DNA of 64,000 bases from Bradyrhizobium diazoefficiens (GCF_016616885.1 NZ_CP067102.1:6972501-7036500); one strand, 5' to 3'. Numbered from the stretch's first letter, positions 8,521 through 17,790 are shown. Notes: generated by a model not told the origin, from the letters alone. Program-made: numbers and translations.

Positions 8521-9443
8521 CTAACACGAGGTGAGCAAAGACCAAACATCGAGGCCCCCGCTCGCGTCGCCGTCGACTTCCTCCTTACCTGGATCGTCTA
8601 CCAACCTCGGCCCGGATCTGAAGATTACACCTGACGCGGCAATGTCGGCAGTCTGAGGTGGACCGGACACGGCTGAGCGCAGTCCTCTACCGCTGTTGTG
8701 ACCCACAAGAGACATTAGTGCGCATCGCTGAGAGGCGGGCGCGCGCAGCGCACGGCGAAGGTCTGCCGCGCCACGAGAATGTATCCCCCGGCCCGGCAAG
8801 TATTCTGATGCTCGTCGGTACTTGAACGTGAGCGCGGGGCTCGACGCGGCAGGAACGCTTTCATCTTCCGGCAACGCGGAGTGATCTGAATCGGCCACAG
8901 GCGGTCCAGAAGCGAGCAAGCAAATCTGGTCCTGAGCGGCCCGAAACGTTCCGGTCCGCAAGGCGCATCGGTACCGGGACAGGTCGCCCAGAAGGACGAG
9001 CACGCTGCGTGGACGCTGTCGCCGCAAATTGGCTGGTGTGGTGGCCGCACTCTCTCTGTCCCGTGAGGTGCTCGAGCCGATTACGCTCGCGATTCTCTGT
9101 CCTTCGTGCTCTCGCCTTTGGTAACTTGCTTCGCCGCTTGCGGCTGGGCGGTGCCGTCGGTTCTGATTCAGTTCTCTTTGCGGTTGATCGGCGTCGCGTC
9201 GCGGCCGCGACGCGCTGTGAACGAAGTGCGTCAGCTGCTCCACTGCGCCCCGGCGCGTGCCTCAGCAATGCATTCCTGAGATTGCGGCGGGGCCGCGAAT
9301 AAGCTTCGTAGTCCCTCGCTGACCAAAGCCAGCGCGACGCGGGGCCGATGCCATTTCCCGCACCGTGACCGGCGCGGCTTCGCGCGTGGGATCGAATGGA
9401 CCGCTGAGAAGTCTAGTATCTGCCTCTCCGATCGGTTGAGTTG
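8521..9443. other. Long intergenic stretch without a supported gene
   Basis: More than 900 bases. Several frames are open on both strands, but their products are Arg/Ser/Pro-rich with no domain, no membrane pattern and no good ribosome-binding site, as expected of GC-rich non-coding DNA. A minus-strand frame (8861-9268) has a Lys/Arg/Pro-rich stretch that could be a decayed gene. No RNA gene is visible. Confidence 0.5.
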
Positions 9444-10541
9444 CTATGCATCGACCACGCCCGTGAAGAACCAATAGCTGCCGAGCAGGGTAATCAGCGC
9501 CGACAGCGCATAGACCAAAGCTGCGGGCCTCGCCGGCTTGGCTCCATCGATCGCCACGAGCCCGTCTAGGCCAATCAGCGGCGGAATCACCATCGCAACG
9601 ATAGCGACCTGGCCGATCTCGACGCCGATGTTGAAGGCCGCGAGTGCCGGCACGACCGCATGTGACGGAAGGCCGATCTCCTGCAGCGCGCTGGCAAAGC
9701 CGAAGCCGTGGATCAGCCCGAACATGAAGGTAACGCGCCAGCGCCGGTCGATGTCCCGCGAAAAGAAATTCTCGACGGCAACGAACACGATCGATGCCGC
9801 GATCGCGGGCTCAACGATCCGGCTCGGGATGACGACGATGCCGAGCGCCGCCAGCGACAGCGTGATCGAGTGCGCGATCGTGAACGCCGTCACGATCTTG
9901 ATGACGGGAACGAGCCGTCGCGCCCAGAGCACGACGGCGACCAGGAAGGCGATGTGGTCGTAGCCGAGAAAGATGTGCTCGATGCCGGTGACAAGATAGC
10001 GTTGCATCGTCGAGGCGAGCGATGGTGCCGGCGCCGACAGTGTCACGGTCGTGTTGTCGGCATCGAGCAGCGCCTGCGCCTCGTGTCCGCGTTGCGCGAC
10101 CAGCACGACCTGCCGCGCGGACGGATCCTTCTCCGTCATCACCGTGGAGCGATAGATGATGTCGCCGGCCACGGTGGCGCAGGAGAAGGTGTTGCGGAAG
10201 ATGATGCCGTCGCCATCGGCGAGGATCGCGGCCTCGCCGGCCGGGCACGCGATGCCGGCGGCGTTCCTCACGGCCAGATGCGCGGTCACATAGGCGAGGA
10301 TCACCGGCGTGGCGGCGGCGACTGCGGCGGGATCGACCGTATCCTCCTTGGCGTCATAGAGCTTGGTGCCGACCAGACGGTCGACGTCGCTGCCCTTGAG
10401 CCCTATCTCGACGGTTACCATGCGGTCGTCGGTGGAGGCGAGCCGCGCTGTGGAGAGGTTGATCTGATGCGCCCAGGCCGGCAGGGCCAGGTCCAGCAGT
10501 GTCAGAATTGCAGCCAAGGACCCCCGCCACGATCGTCTCAC
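9444..10541 (-). CDS. HupE/UreJ family membrane protein (365 aa)
   Basis: Residues 1-25 are a signal peptide ending in PAWAHQIN. The first half is a periplasmic beta-rich domain. The second half, from about residue 195, has six or seven hydrophobic segments with the family motifs GIEHIFLGYDHIAFL and LIHGFGFA. HupE/UreJ proteins are metal-permease-like, and long forms with an N-terminal periplasmic domain are common in rhizobia. The His residues in the EHIFLGYDH and HGFGF segments could bind a metal, as proposed for nickel in HupE, but the substrate here is unknown. Its ATG overlaps the stop of the DUF4340 gene upstream by 4 bases, so the genes are translationally coupled. Confidence 0.85.
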   Translation of the reverse strand: MRRSWRGSLAAILTLLDLALPAWAHQINLSTARLASTDDRMVTVEIGLKGSDVDRLVGTKLYDAKEDTVDPAAVAAATPVILAYVTAHLAVRNAAGIACPAGEAAILADGDGIIFRNTFSCATVAGDIIYRSTVMTEKDPSARQVVLVAQRGHEAQALLDADNTTVTLSAPAPSLASTMQRYLVTGIEHIFLGYDHIAFLVAVVLWARRLVPVIKIVTAFTIAHSITLSLAALGIVVIPSRIVEPAIAASIVFVAVENFFSRDIDRRWRVTFMFGLIHGFGFASALQEIGLPSHAVVPALAAFNIGVEIGQVAIVAMVIPPLIGLDGLVAIDGAKPARPAALVYALSALITLLGSYWFFTGVVDA

Positions 10542-11611
10542 GATGCCGCTCCGACGGCGCGCAACAGCTCCGTGAGACGGCGCATCTCGAACTCGGCCAC
10601 GGTGACCACGGCGCCATCGGGCGCAAGCCGCGCATAGCGATCGAGCGGATCGGCTGAGGCACCGAATTCGAGCCGCGCCAGCGGCGTCGACGAGTCGCGC
10701 GCGAAGGCCAGTAGGATCAGGCCGGGCAGATTGAGGCCATACCGCGCGAGCTGCGACGGCTCGGCGTGCCCGATGCGCGTCTCGACAGCCGACGCATCGA
10801 ACGCGCGCAGCGCCGCGTCGATTATGCGGGCCTGAGCGGGATCGGCGACATGGGCGGCGTTGCCGGAGGCATGGCTGTGCTGGCCGAGATGACGGAACCA
10901 GTTGCCGTCGCGGTCACGCTCGAACCGCGTCAGCCTGCCGGCAAACACGATCTCGATCGCCCAAATCTGCGCGATCGAGACCGGCAGCAGCAGGTCCTTG
11001 CCGCGGCTTGCCGCGCCGTGGCCTGCCTGGTCGCGGGAGCGGCGCGCGATGTCGAAAGCCACGCGCCACTCCTCCGCCACATGGCGTGGCATCAGCGCGA
11101 CCGTGGCCTTGCCCGCGAGCCGGACGTAATGCGAGGTGCTCGCCGGATTGAGCGCGCCGAAATTGATGGTCGCAGCAGTGCCGCCGTTCGCCTCGATGGT
11201 AGCGACGATGACTGGCGGATCGAGGCCGAACTCGGCGAAGCTCGCGAATGTGAGCTCGCTCGCCGGCATCTCGCGCACGACCTCGCTGACATTGATTAGC
11301 CGAAGCGCCGTATCAAGATGCTTGCCGAGCTCGGGCGGCACGGCGCCATCGACAGCTTCGATGCCCCAGCCGGACGCCCGGTGGACGAGCACGATGCTGT
11401 CGCCGCCGGAGCGTATCGCAACGCGACGCACGTCAGCCGGCGCGATCGCCACCAGGCCCTTTGGCGCAAACGCGACCTTGCTCCGCAATTCCGGCCACTG
11501 CCCGCTGATCACAAGAACGGCGAGCAGCGCCAGCAGCAACGCGGCCAATAGCGGCATTCGCCATCGTCCGGTCGTGCTTGCAGCCGCTGCCCTCACCGCC
11601 GCCTCCACCAC
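10538..11611 (-). CDS. DUF4340 domain protein (357 aa)
   Basis: An N-terminal transmembrane segment (residues about 19-37, LLAALLLALLAVLVISG) is followed by a large extracytoplasmic part with two repeats of the DUF4340 type (VRRVAIRSGGDSIVLVHRAS, later IWAIEIVFAGRLTRFERD). DUF4340 proteins usually accompany Gld-type ABC transport genes, as here. The gene overlaps the GldG-like gene upstream (11593-11611) and the HupE-like gene downstream, so the three form one operon. The role is presumed to be in the assembly or substrate handling of the exporter; no catalytic residues are evident. Confidence 0.8.
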   Translation of the reverse strand: MVEAAVRAAAASTTGRWRMPLLAALLLALLAVLVISGQWPELRSKVAFAPKGLVAIAPADVRRVAIRSGGDSIVLVHRASGWGIEAVDGAVPPELGKHLDTALRLINVSEVVREMPASELTFASFAEFGLDPPVIVATIEANGGTAATINFGALNPASTSHYVRLAGKATVALMPRHVAEEWRVAFDIARRSRDQAGHGAASRGKDLLLPVSIAQIWAIEIVFAGRLTRFERDRDGNWFRHLGQHSHASGNAAHVADPAQARIIDAALRAFDASAVETRIGHAEPSQLARYGLNLPGLILLAFARDSSTPLARLEFGASADPLDRYARLAPDGAVVTVAEFEMRRLTELLRAVGAAS

Positions 11612-13551
11612 ATCAGCATGCCGAACAGCGCGGTGCTCAGAGGCAATAGGACCTCCAGCACAAGGAAGCTGTCGCGCATCTGGCGGCTCGTCAGCACAAT
11701 CTCCGGCAGCTTGAACGGCTGCGGCGGCACGCTCGGGCTTGCATCATCCTCGGCGAGCCAGCGCAGCATCGACACCGACAGCTCGCCGTTGGAGACGTAA
11801 GGGAAGTATTCGTTGCTGGCTAACTTGCTGGTACCGGCGACTATGAGGCGAAAGCGTTTGTCCTCGCCCGCGCCGGGCCAGGTCCCCTCGAGCGCAACCG
11901 CGAGCGGCTGCGGGCCGGACTTTGCGCTCGGCGCCTCTTCGCCTGTTGCGGCAACCACGGCCGTGGGCGATTTCAGATAGCTGTCCTGGCTGCTCGCCGC
12001 CAGCACGACGACACCGACCCCTGACGGGGGCTGCGCCACCGAGATTGGCCGCGCCTGCGGGAATACTGTCAGCGCGAGGCGTTTTGTGATCGGATGGGTG
12101 GGATAATAGGGTACCGCTACCTTGTCGGAATCTGTACGGAAATGATTGAGGGGATCGACGACGATCGCGGCGTCGCTCGCCAGCCCGACGGGCCTGAGCA
12201 AGAGCCGCTCGAAATCGCCGGATATCTCCGACAGCGGATCGAGCAGCAGGAGGAGCCGGCCGCCGCCTTTGAGGTAATTACCGAACAGCTGCACCTCGTC
12301 TGCGGCAAACACGGTGCGCGGTCCGATCTCGGCGATCACCGAGCAGTCGGGCGGAATTGCCGACGCCGTCGCGATGACGAGCTCGCGCATCTCGAAGCCG
12401 ATCTGGTTCAGCGCGAGCTGCAGCCGGTCGAGCTGCTCGGGCGCGGCCTCCAGCACGTCGCCGGCGCCGGGCGTCTCATGGCCCTTCAGCGTCTCGACAT
12501 GGCTATAATGGAAGTGCGACGGCATCGGGCGGAAAGTCTCGCCGTGCCCGGTGACGAAGCAGACGGTCTCTGTGCGCTTGCGCAGCACGCGCAGCGCTGC
12601 CAACGCTATGGCGACCAGCTTCGGCGGCTTGCGCGCGATCATGTCTTTCAGCCAGGGCCAGGAGCGGCTATCGCGTCGCCGCACATCTGCGATCACAGCC
12701 GTCGCGCCAGCGACCAAAACGGTTCGTAACATGCCGTCACCGGCGCGCGTAATCACGCCGAGCCTGTTCTTTCCGGCCGTTGAATGGTTCTTTGGTGTCA
12801 GGCCAAGCCAAGCAGCAAAGTTTCTTGCGGACTTGAACCCACCTGCATCCACGACCTTGATTGACAGCAGCGTCGCGCCAATCGGACCAATTCCCGGAAT
12901 GGCCGCCAGTCGCCGGCTCATCTCGCTACTCCGGTGGAGGTGCATGAGCTTCTTGTCGAGCTTAGTGATCTGGTCATCGACGCGCGCCAGCTCTGCCGCC
13001 AACGCCTCCACGAGCTCCAGCGCCAAGTCGGGAACTGTCTCATCAGCCCGAATATCGATCAGCAACTGATCAAGGCGCGAAAGCCCCTTAGGCGCAGTAA
13101 AGCCAAATTCCGCGGCGTAGCCGCGGATCGAATTGGCGAGCTGGGTACGCCTGCCGATGAACTGGCTGCGCACGCGCGTGAGCATCTGCGCTCCCTGCTG
13201 CTCGGGACCTTTGATCGGCACAAAGTTCTTGCGCAGTTTCGGCCGACTCGCTGCTTCACAAATCGCCTCAGCGTCCGCGGCGTCGGATTTCCCGCGCTGC
13301 ACATACGGCTTGACATATTGCGGCGGGATCATCGCCACCTCGTGGCCGAGCGATCGTAGCTCCCTCGCCCAATAGTGCGATGCTCCGCAAGCCTCCATCG
13401 CGACAAACGCAGGTGGCAAACGCCTGAAAAACTCCAGAACTTGGCCGCGCCTCAACTTGCGCCGCAAAACCGGCAGCTCCGACCCGTCAACACCATGCAA
13501 CTGAAACACACTCTTTGACGTATCCAAACCAATGCGAACAATCGTCTCCAC
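11593..13551 (-). CDS. Chimeric ORF: IS110 transposase fused to GldG-like C-terminus (652 aa)
   Basis: Residues 1 to about 318 are an IS110-family transposase: IGLDTSK with the first acidic residue, AMEACG, then KSDAADAEAICEA, and the C-terminal AAIPGIGPIGATLL and FAAWLGLTPKNHSTAGKNR. From about residue 319 the frame continues without a stop into the middle of a GldG-like protein (ABC-associated auxiliary protein) with TETVCFVTGHGE, GGRLLLLLDPLSE and a C-terminal membrane helix (LEVLLPLSTALFGMLMWW). The transposase lacks its last 20 or so residues and the GldG-like part lacks its N-terminus. This is best read as an insertion followed by deletion. Whether the fusion protein is made or functions is unknown; the IS start codon could still drive translation into the downstream operon. 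Confidence 0.85.
   Translation of the reverse strand: METIVRIGLDTSKSVFQLHGVDGSELPVLRRKLRRGQVLEFFRRLPPAFVAMEACGASHYWARELRSLGHEVAMIPPQYVKPYVQRGKSDAADAEAICEAASRPKLRKNFVPIKGPEQQGAQMLTRVRSQFIGRRTQLANSIRGYAAEFGFTAPKGLSRLDQLLIDIRADETVPDLALELVEALAAELARVDDQITKLDKKLMHLHRSSEMSRRLAAIPGIGPIGATLLSIKVVDAGGFKSARNFAAWLGLTPKNHSTAGKNRLGVITRAGDGMLRTVLVAGATAVIADVRRRDSRSWPWLKDMIARKPPKLVAIALAALRVLRKRTETVCFVTGHGETFRPMPSHFHYSHVETLKGHETPGAGDVLEAAPEQLDRLQLALNQIGFEMRELVIATASAIPPDCSVIAEIGPRTVFAADEVQLFGNYLKGGGRLLLLLDPLSEISGDFERLLLRPVGLASDAAIVVDPLNHFRTDSDKVAVPYYPTHPITKRLALTVFPQARPISVAQPPSGVGVVVLAASSQDSYLKSPTAVVAATGEEAPSAKSGPQPLAVALEGTWPGAGEDKRFRLIVAGTSKLASNEYFPYVSNGELSVSMLRWLAEDDASPSVPPQPFKLPEIVLTSRQMRDSFLVLEVLLPLSTALFGMLMWWRRR
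12598..13551 (-). mobile_element. Truncated IS110-family element
   Basis: This is the transposase-coding part of the chimera. It resembles the IS1111 branch of the family, with an LRSLGH-x10-VKPYVQRGKSDAADAEAI arrangement in which N of the usual KNDAADAEA is S. The 3' end of the gene and the right non-coding end are gone, so the element cannot excise by itself. The left non-coding end should lie within 13552-13800, but I cannot fix its boundary. Confidence 0.65.
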
Positions 13552-13626
13552 GCGCGGCTCCTTCGTTTGAGGTCAGACAACCTCAGTCTAGCCACGCAGA
13601 GTGGCGGAAGGGGGCCGTCCACCCCA

Positions 13627-13670
13627 ACACGAGAGCCCGGTGCGGCGACAGCCGCACGCGCAAAACGGAT
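13627..13670 (+). repeat. Dispersed repeat, copy 1
   Basis: About 40 bases (ACGAGAGCCCG, then GCAGCCGCACGCGC-like sequence and AAACGG) recur with a few differences at 22911-22955. A shorter match lies near 19592. The element contains a short GTGCGGC/GCCGCAC inverted repeat. It lies upstream of the truncated IS110 gene, so one copy may derive from an IS end. Confidence 0.5.
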
Positions 13671-13849
13671 AAGACGTCTGAAGTGTCGGAAAGCGGTTTC
13701 TTCAGTTCGTTCTCGCCCCACCTGGCCGGCTGGAAAATTCGGCCTTCGAAGGACCACGAGATCCCACGATCCGGAATCCCAGTCGTGTGTTAGCGATGGG
13801 GAACGTCTGCGGGACTAAACGATTCGTGTCAGCGTGGGAGAACCTTTCA

Positions 13850-14128
13850 ATGCTGATGACCAAGCAGAGACGGTCAGCGATCCGCACCCTGCGCGGTTGG
13901 GCGATCAATGTGCTGAACGAAGCCAGCGCCATCCGCGAGTGCGAGGAGCACGGTTGGATGCAGGACCGCGCCGATCCGCATGCCCGAGAGCGGGCCTTCG
14001 ATATCGCCCGTCGGGATCCGCCAGCAGGCATCTCCCCTCAAGCAGCGGAGGCCGCGGTTCGCGCCGTGCTGGACTCGATTGGTGATACCTGCCCAGAATG
14101 CCCCTCTGTCGAGGAGGACCGGCCCTAA
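13850..14128 (+). CDS. Small conserved hypothetical protein (92 aa)
   Basis: The ATG at 13850 lies 7 bases after GGGAGAA. The protein is helical and acidic. The C-terminal ARRDPPAGISPQAAEAAVRA and IGDTCPECPS segment, with a CxxC pair, matches a rhizobial hypothetical family that I recall. The CxxC is single, so a full zinc site would need a partner or a dimer. No function is known. It lies between the IS110 chimera and the DUF3606 gene, with which it converges. Confidence 0.65.
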   Translation: MLMTKQRRSAIRTLRGWAINVLNEASAIRECEEHGWMQDRADPHARERAFDIARRDPPAGISPQAAEAAVRAVLDSIGDTCPECPSVEEDRP

Positions 14129-14153
14129 CCCCCGACGCAGACACGTCTCCGAC

Positions 14154-14342
14154 TCAGCGGCCTAGCCGTTTCTCTACACGCTTGCGCGAGCTGCCGACCT
14201 TCTTGACTGCTTTTTTCACCGCGCGTGCCGACTTTCCAGTCTTCTTTGCCTCGTACTGCACTTCGTAGTCCTGCCCGCCAGCCACCCGCGCCCGGTCCTG
14301 TTTTCGGCCGCGCGCCGTCTTGCTCTTCCTCGCTACCGCCAT
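14154..14342 (-). CDS. DUF3606-like protein (62 aa)
   Basis: I set the start at ATG 14342 behind a strong GGAGG. The N-terminal third is Lys/Arg-rich. Then comes DYEVQYEAKKTGKSARAVKKAVKKVGSS, the DUF3606 pattern of small proteins found in many alpha- and betaproteobacteria, often next to DNA-repair or stress genes. The basic charge suggests binding to nucleic acid, but this is only a guess. It is convergent with the 13850 gene and divergent from the ligase gene. Confidence 0.7.
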   Translation of the reverse strand: MAVARKSKTARGRKQDRARVAGGQDYEVQYEAKKTGKSARAVKKAVKKVGSSRKRVEKRLGR

Positions 14343-14584
14343 CGGTGCCTCCTGTTGTGACATCGAAGCAACGCGACAGGGATTCGCAGGTTCCGGAACG
14401 ATTCGAACTGTGCCAATTTGAATCGGCTGTAGGTGGAGTTCTTCGGTGGCCTTTCAGCGTGAAAGGCCGGCGGCTATCGGCGTCAAGGCGCTTCTCCCCG
14501 GCTTCATCGAACCGCCCTGGCCACATCGAGCAATAAGGTGCCATCCCTGCATTATGCAACACGATCTGAAGGATTGACCCTTGA

Positions 14585-15532
14585 ATGAGCCGGACGTCGA
14601 CCCTGCCCAAACGCCTACAGCCAATGCTCGCTACGCTCACCGACGCGCCGTTCGATGACCGCGGCTGGGTTTTCGAGGATAAATACGATGGCTTCCGGAT
14701 GATCGCGGAAATCCGCCGGGGCAAGGTTTCGCTCTACAGCCGCAACGGCAAGATCATCAGCCGCAGCTATGTCGAGGTCGCCAAAGCGCTGGAAGGCGTG
14801 AAGGGCGATGCCGTGATCGACGGCGAGCTCGTCGCGATCGGAAAGGACGGCGTCTCGCATTTCCAGCTACTTCAGAACGCGCTGCGCCATGAAGCGAAGC
14901 TCCTGTATTGCGCCTTCGATCTCCTGTTTCAGGACACAGTTGACTTGCGCAAACAGCCTCTTCTCGCGCGCAAGGAGCGGCTGAAAGCGATCCTGCCACG
15001 TCACCGGCTGATCGCGTTCAGCCGTCACCGCAAAGCGAACGGCACGAAATTCTTCGCGGAGGCCGAGCGGAAGGGTCTGGAAGGCATCATGGCGAAGCGC
15101 GCCGACAGCGCGTATGCGTCCGGAAGCCGGACGGCGGATTGGCTGAAGATCAAGACAGCAAAGCGGCAGGAAGTGGTGATCGCGGGCTTCACAGCGCCCA
15201 GGCGCACCAGGCCGTTCTTCGGCGCCCTGGTCCTCGCCGTGCGGGAAGACGACACTTGGCGCTATATCGGACATGTCGGCACTGGCTTCAGCCACAAGGT
15301 CCTCGAAGACCTCTATGCCAAGCTCTTAAAGCTGACGACCCCTAAATCACCCTTCCCTGCCAAAGTGAAGGACGAGGCCGCCACGACCTGGGTCAGGCCC
15401 TCGTTGGTTGCCGACGTCAAATTTGCGGAGTGGACGAGTAAGGGCGAACTGCGCCAGCCCGTCTACCTTGGGCTCAGGTCCGACAAGAGGGCGAAGGACG
15501 CCGTGCGCGAGCGAGAACGTCCGCGCAAGTAG
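14585..15532 (+). CDS. ligD: ATP-dependent DNA ligase, LigD ligase-domain type (315 aa)
   Basis: Joins DNA breaks with ATP. Adenylation motif I is EDKYDGFRM with the lysine at residue 33 taking AMP. Later motifs DGELVAIG, LLYCAFDLLF, EGIMAKRADSAYASG and DWLKIKT follow in order, and the C-terminal part (from about residue 205) is the OB-fold domain. At 315 aa it has only the ligase module; the polymerase and phosphoesterase modules of full LigD are absent. With Ku encoded 1.3 kb away it should serve non-homologous end joining, perhaps as a second ligase beside a full LigD elsewhere. The ribosome-binding site is poorly spaced, so the start is likely but not certain. Confidence 0.9.
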   Translation: MSRTSTLPKRLQPMLATLTDAPFDDRGWVFEDKYDGFRMIAEIRRGKVSLYSRNGKIISRSYVEVAKALEGVKGDAVIDGELVAIGKDGVSHFQLLQNALRHEAKLLYCAFDLLFQDTVDLRKQPLLARKERLKAILPRHRLIAFSRHRKANGTKFFAEAERKGLEGIMAKRADSAYASGSRTADWLKIKTAKRQEVVIAGFTAPRRTRPFFGALVLAVREDDTWRYIGHVGTGFSHKVLEDLYAKLLKLTTPKSPFPAKVKDEAATTWVRPSLVADVKFAEWTSKGELRQPVYLGLRSDKRAKDAVRERERPRK

Positions 15533-15609
15533 AGCTTTCCTTCGGTGAAAGCCGGCAAAAAGACTGACGCACTCGCCTCCTCCGGCGTGAATTCCCTCCG
15601 CGGTGGCAC

Positions 15610-16074
15610 TCAGTCGCCTCCAAGGTCGTGGATTTCCGGTCGCATGCCGTCAGGCGTGAGTTCGAGCGTCGCAAGCGTGATCGGCAGCTTGAAACGCCGG
15701 GGTCCAGCGCTGCCCGGATTCAGATAGAGAACGCTACCGACCATGTCGATCTTCGGCATGTGGGAATGCCCGGAGACGATGACGTCGATGCCTGCGCCGG
15801 GGTCGGCCTTCAGCGTCTTCAAGTCGTGCAGAACGTAGATCGACTTTCCCGCCAGGCGCACAAGGTTCGCATCGGGGTAGTCGCGAGCCCACGCGCCACT
15901 GTCCACGTTTCCGCGAATGGCCGTGACAGGCGCGATGCGACGAAGCGCATCGACGATCTCGGGGCGGCCGATGTCGCCGGCATGGATGATGTGATCGACG
16001 CCCGTCAGGCCCCGTTCCGCCTCGGGCCTCAACAGACCGTGCGTGTCCGAAATGATTCCAATCCTGAACATCAT
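15610..16074 (-). CDS. YfcE/MJ0936-type metallophosphoesterase (154 aa)
   Basis: All five metal-binding blocks of a calcineurin-like phosphoesterase are present: IISDTHG near the N-terminus, HAGDIG, IRGNVD, VSGHSH and the preceding VLHD. It is of the short YfcE/MJ0936 type, which cleaves phosphodiesters with Mn or similar metals; the natural substrate is unknown. The start ATG overlaps the stop of the Nudix gene (ATGA), so both come from one mRNA. The length is normal for the family. Confidence 0.9.
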   Translation of the reverse strand: MMFRIGIISDTHGLLRPEAERGLTGVDHIIHAGDIGRPEIVDALRRIAPVTAIRGNVDSGAWARDYPDANLVRLAGKSIYVLHDLKTLKADPGAGIDVIVSGHSHMPKIDMVGSVLYLNPGSAGPRRFKLPITLATLELTPDGMRPEIHDLGGD

Positions 16075-16574
16075 TTCCCGGTGCTCTCAACCGCGATCGC
16101 CAAAAGACGATCGAGAAACTCTACCTGAGCGGACAACATCTTGGTCCGCGCAAGATCGATATCGAACCATTCGGCGCGGTCGACTTCGGGAAAGTTCTGC
16201 CGTCGACCGCTTCGGGGCGGCCATTCGATATCGAAGGTATTGCTGATCAACGCCGCCGGGTCAAAGCGGCCCTCGCCGGCGAATGCGATGACGCGCTTCC
16301 CTCCTCGCTGTCGGACTTCCCCCAGGGCCTGGAGTGGGCCAATCGAAGCGCCCGGGCCAAGTTCTTCGGCAAACTCGCGTCGCGCGACGTTTTCCGGAGG
16401 ATCGTTGGCATCGATTTCGCCCTTTGGAATGGACCAGGCGCCATCATCCTTCTTACGCCAGAACGGACCGCCGGGATGAACGAGCAGAACCTCGAGCCCA
16501 CGAGCGGCCTTGCGGTATGCGAGAATGCCCGCGCTCAAGGTCGATCTCCTGGAAGTCTTTTTCACCGCAGCCAT
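16071..16574 (-). CDS. Nudix hydrolase (167 aa)
   Basis: Hydrolyses a nucleoside diphosphate linked to another group. The Nudix box runs from Gly52 to Gly73 with RREFAEELG at its end; the box has Asp in place of the first Glu (residue 58), which is seen in some members. It starts with a short basic tail and has the family feature LVHPGGPFWRKKDDGAWSIPKGE, typical of the long-substrate (dinucleoside polyphosphate-like) branch. It lies upstream of the phosphoesterase in a two-gene operon inside the repair block, so a house-cleaning role is plausible. Confidence 0.85.
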   Translation of the reverse strand: MAAVKKTSRRSTLSAGILAYRKAARGLEVLLVHPGGPFWRKKDDGAWSIPKGEIDANDPPENVARREFAEELGPGASIGPLQALGEVRQRGGKRVIAFAGEGRFDPAALISNTFDIEWPPRSGRRQNFPEVDRAEWFDIDLARTKMLSAQVEFLDRLLAIAVESTGK

Positions 16575-16589
16575 ATCGCTCCTGCTTTG

Positions 16590-16773
16590 CAGAGCAATCG
16601 AGAGCCGGCGAGCTGTCGTCCCGCCATACCGGACCGCGCTCGCCGAGCGCCTGCTTAGCCCCGTCCACAGTCCTATGCACCGTTACTTCGGCCTCGCGGT
16701 CGGCCGCCTTCCTGGCGCGCGCACCGACCCGCCGGGCCGCCATTAGACGGCCGACGAGATGGTCTCGCGTCAC
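16590..16773 (-). pseudogene. Possible degenerate small gene ahead of the Nudix gene
   Basis: A frame from ATG 16773 encodes a basic helix and GAKQALGERGPVWRDD, which resembles a motif (LGERGPVWW) of small rhizobial hypothetical proteins. Similarity stops after this, and the frame then runs through the Nudix start codon. It is probably a gene remnant. I cannot exclude a real short gene that overlaps the Nudix gene. Confidence 0.35.
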
Positions 16774-16857
16774 CTCGTCGAGATGGGATTTGCCATTCGC
16801 CAGAGCCTGCCGCGGACGACGAAGTAGCGTCCGGCGTCACCGGATGCTTCACGACAC

Positions 16858-17790
16858 CTAAGCCGACTTCCGCTGCGGCTTGGCCGCCGGCTTCTTCGCC
16901 GCGGCCTCTTTCGCCGTCTTCTTGCCTGCGATCGGCATCAGCATTTCCTTCTGCCCGGCCGCCGCCTTGCGCGGCTTCTTGGCTGACTTCTTCGGTGCCT
17001 CTGTCGCGGCCGCCCCCTCTCGTCCGATGCTCTTGCGCAGAGCGTCCATCAGGTCGACGACGTTCTCGCCTCGAGGGCGCGCTTTCGCGGTGATTGGTTT
17101 GCCGGCGCGCTTCTGGTTGATGAGATCGATGAGGGCGGTCTCGTATTGGTCTTCGAAGTTGTTCGGCTCGAAATGGCCCGCCTTCTGATTGACGATGTGT
17201 TTGGCGAGATCCAGCATGTCCTTGGTCACTTTGACATCCTGGATGTCGTCGAAATATTCATCCGCGGAACGGACTTCGTAGGGGTAGCGCAACAGCGTTC
17301 CCATCAAGCCCTTGTCTAGCGGCTCGAGCGCGATGATGTGCTCGCGATTGGTCAACACCACACGGCCGATCGCGACCTTGTTCATCTCGCGGATGGTTTC
17401 GCGAATGACGGCGAAGGCATCGTGCCCGACTTTACCGTCAGGACGCAGGTAGTAGGGTCGAATGAGATATCGCGGATCGATCTCGCTGCGGTCGACGAAT
17501 TCGTCGATCTCGATGGTTCGCGTCGATTCGAGCGCGACGTTCTCGAGCTCCTCCTTGGTCACCTCGATGAACGTATCTGTATCAACCTTGTAGCCCTTGA
17601 CGATGTCCTCGTTGTCGACCTCCTCGCCGGTATCGGCGTCGACCTTGGCGTACTTGATCCGGTGGCCCGTCTTGCGGTTGAGCTGGTTGAACGAGACCTT
17701 TTCGGATTCCGACGTGGCCGGATAGAGCGCGACCGGACAGGTGACGAGGGAAAGGCGCAGGAAGCCTTTCCAGTTAGCGCGGGGGGCCAT
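16858..17790 (-). CDS. ku: Ku protein for non-homologous end joining (310 aa)
   Basis: Binds DNA ends as a ring dimer and recruits the ligase. The start is placed at ATG 17790 (MAPRANWKGFLRLSLVTCPV), the normal N-terminus, behind a GGAG. The core has the family motifs PVALYPATSESEKVSFNQLN and LDKGLMGTLLRYPYEVR. From about residue 255 the protein has a long Lys/Ala-rich tail, as in several rhizobial Ku proteins, where such tails bind DNA. The gene lies on the opposite strand to the ligase and diverges from the gene at 17932; a LexA-type site lies between them. Confidence 0.93.
   Translation of the reverse strand: MAPRANWKGFLRLSLVTCPVALYPATSESEKVSFNQLNRKTGHRIKYAKVDADTGEEVDNEDIVKGYKVDTDTFIEVTKEELENVALESTRTIEIDEFVDRSEIDPRYLIRPYYLRPDGKVGHDAFAVIRETIREMNKVAIGRVVLTNREHIIALEPLDKGLMGTLLRYPYEVRSADEYFDDIQDVKVTKDMLDLAKHIVNQKAGHFEPNNFEDQYETALIDLINQKRAGKPITAKARPRGENVVDLMDALRKSIGREGAAATEAPKKSAKKPRKAAAGQKEMLMPIAGKKTAKEAAAKKPAAKPQRKSA

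Noticed and set aside
9708..10637. Plus-strand open frame of 309 codons opposite the HupE-like gene
   Set aside because: Arg/Asp/His-rich product typical of an antisense frame; the minus strand encodes signal peptide and membrane segments.
12094..12729. Plus-strand open frame opposite the chimera
   Set aside because: No domain; antisense to a clear GldG-like and transposase sequence.
13552..13800. Bridge RNA gene of the IS110 element
   Set aside because: If the element is of the IS1111 type, its non-coding RNA would lie at the lost right end. I could not see a convincing structured RNA upstream of the transposase.
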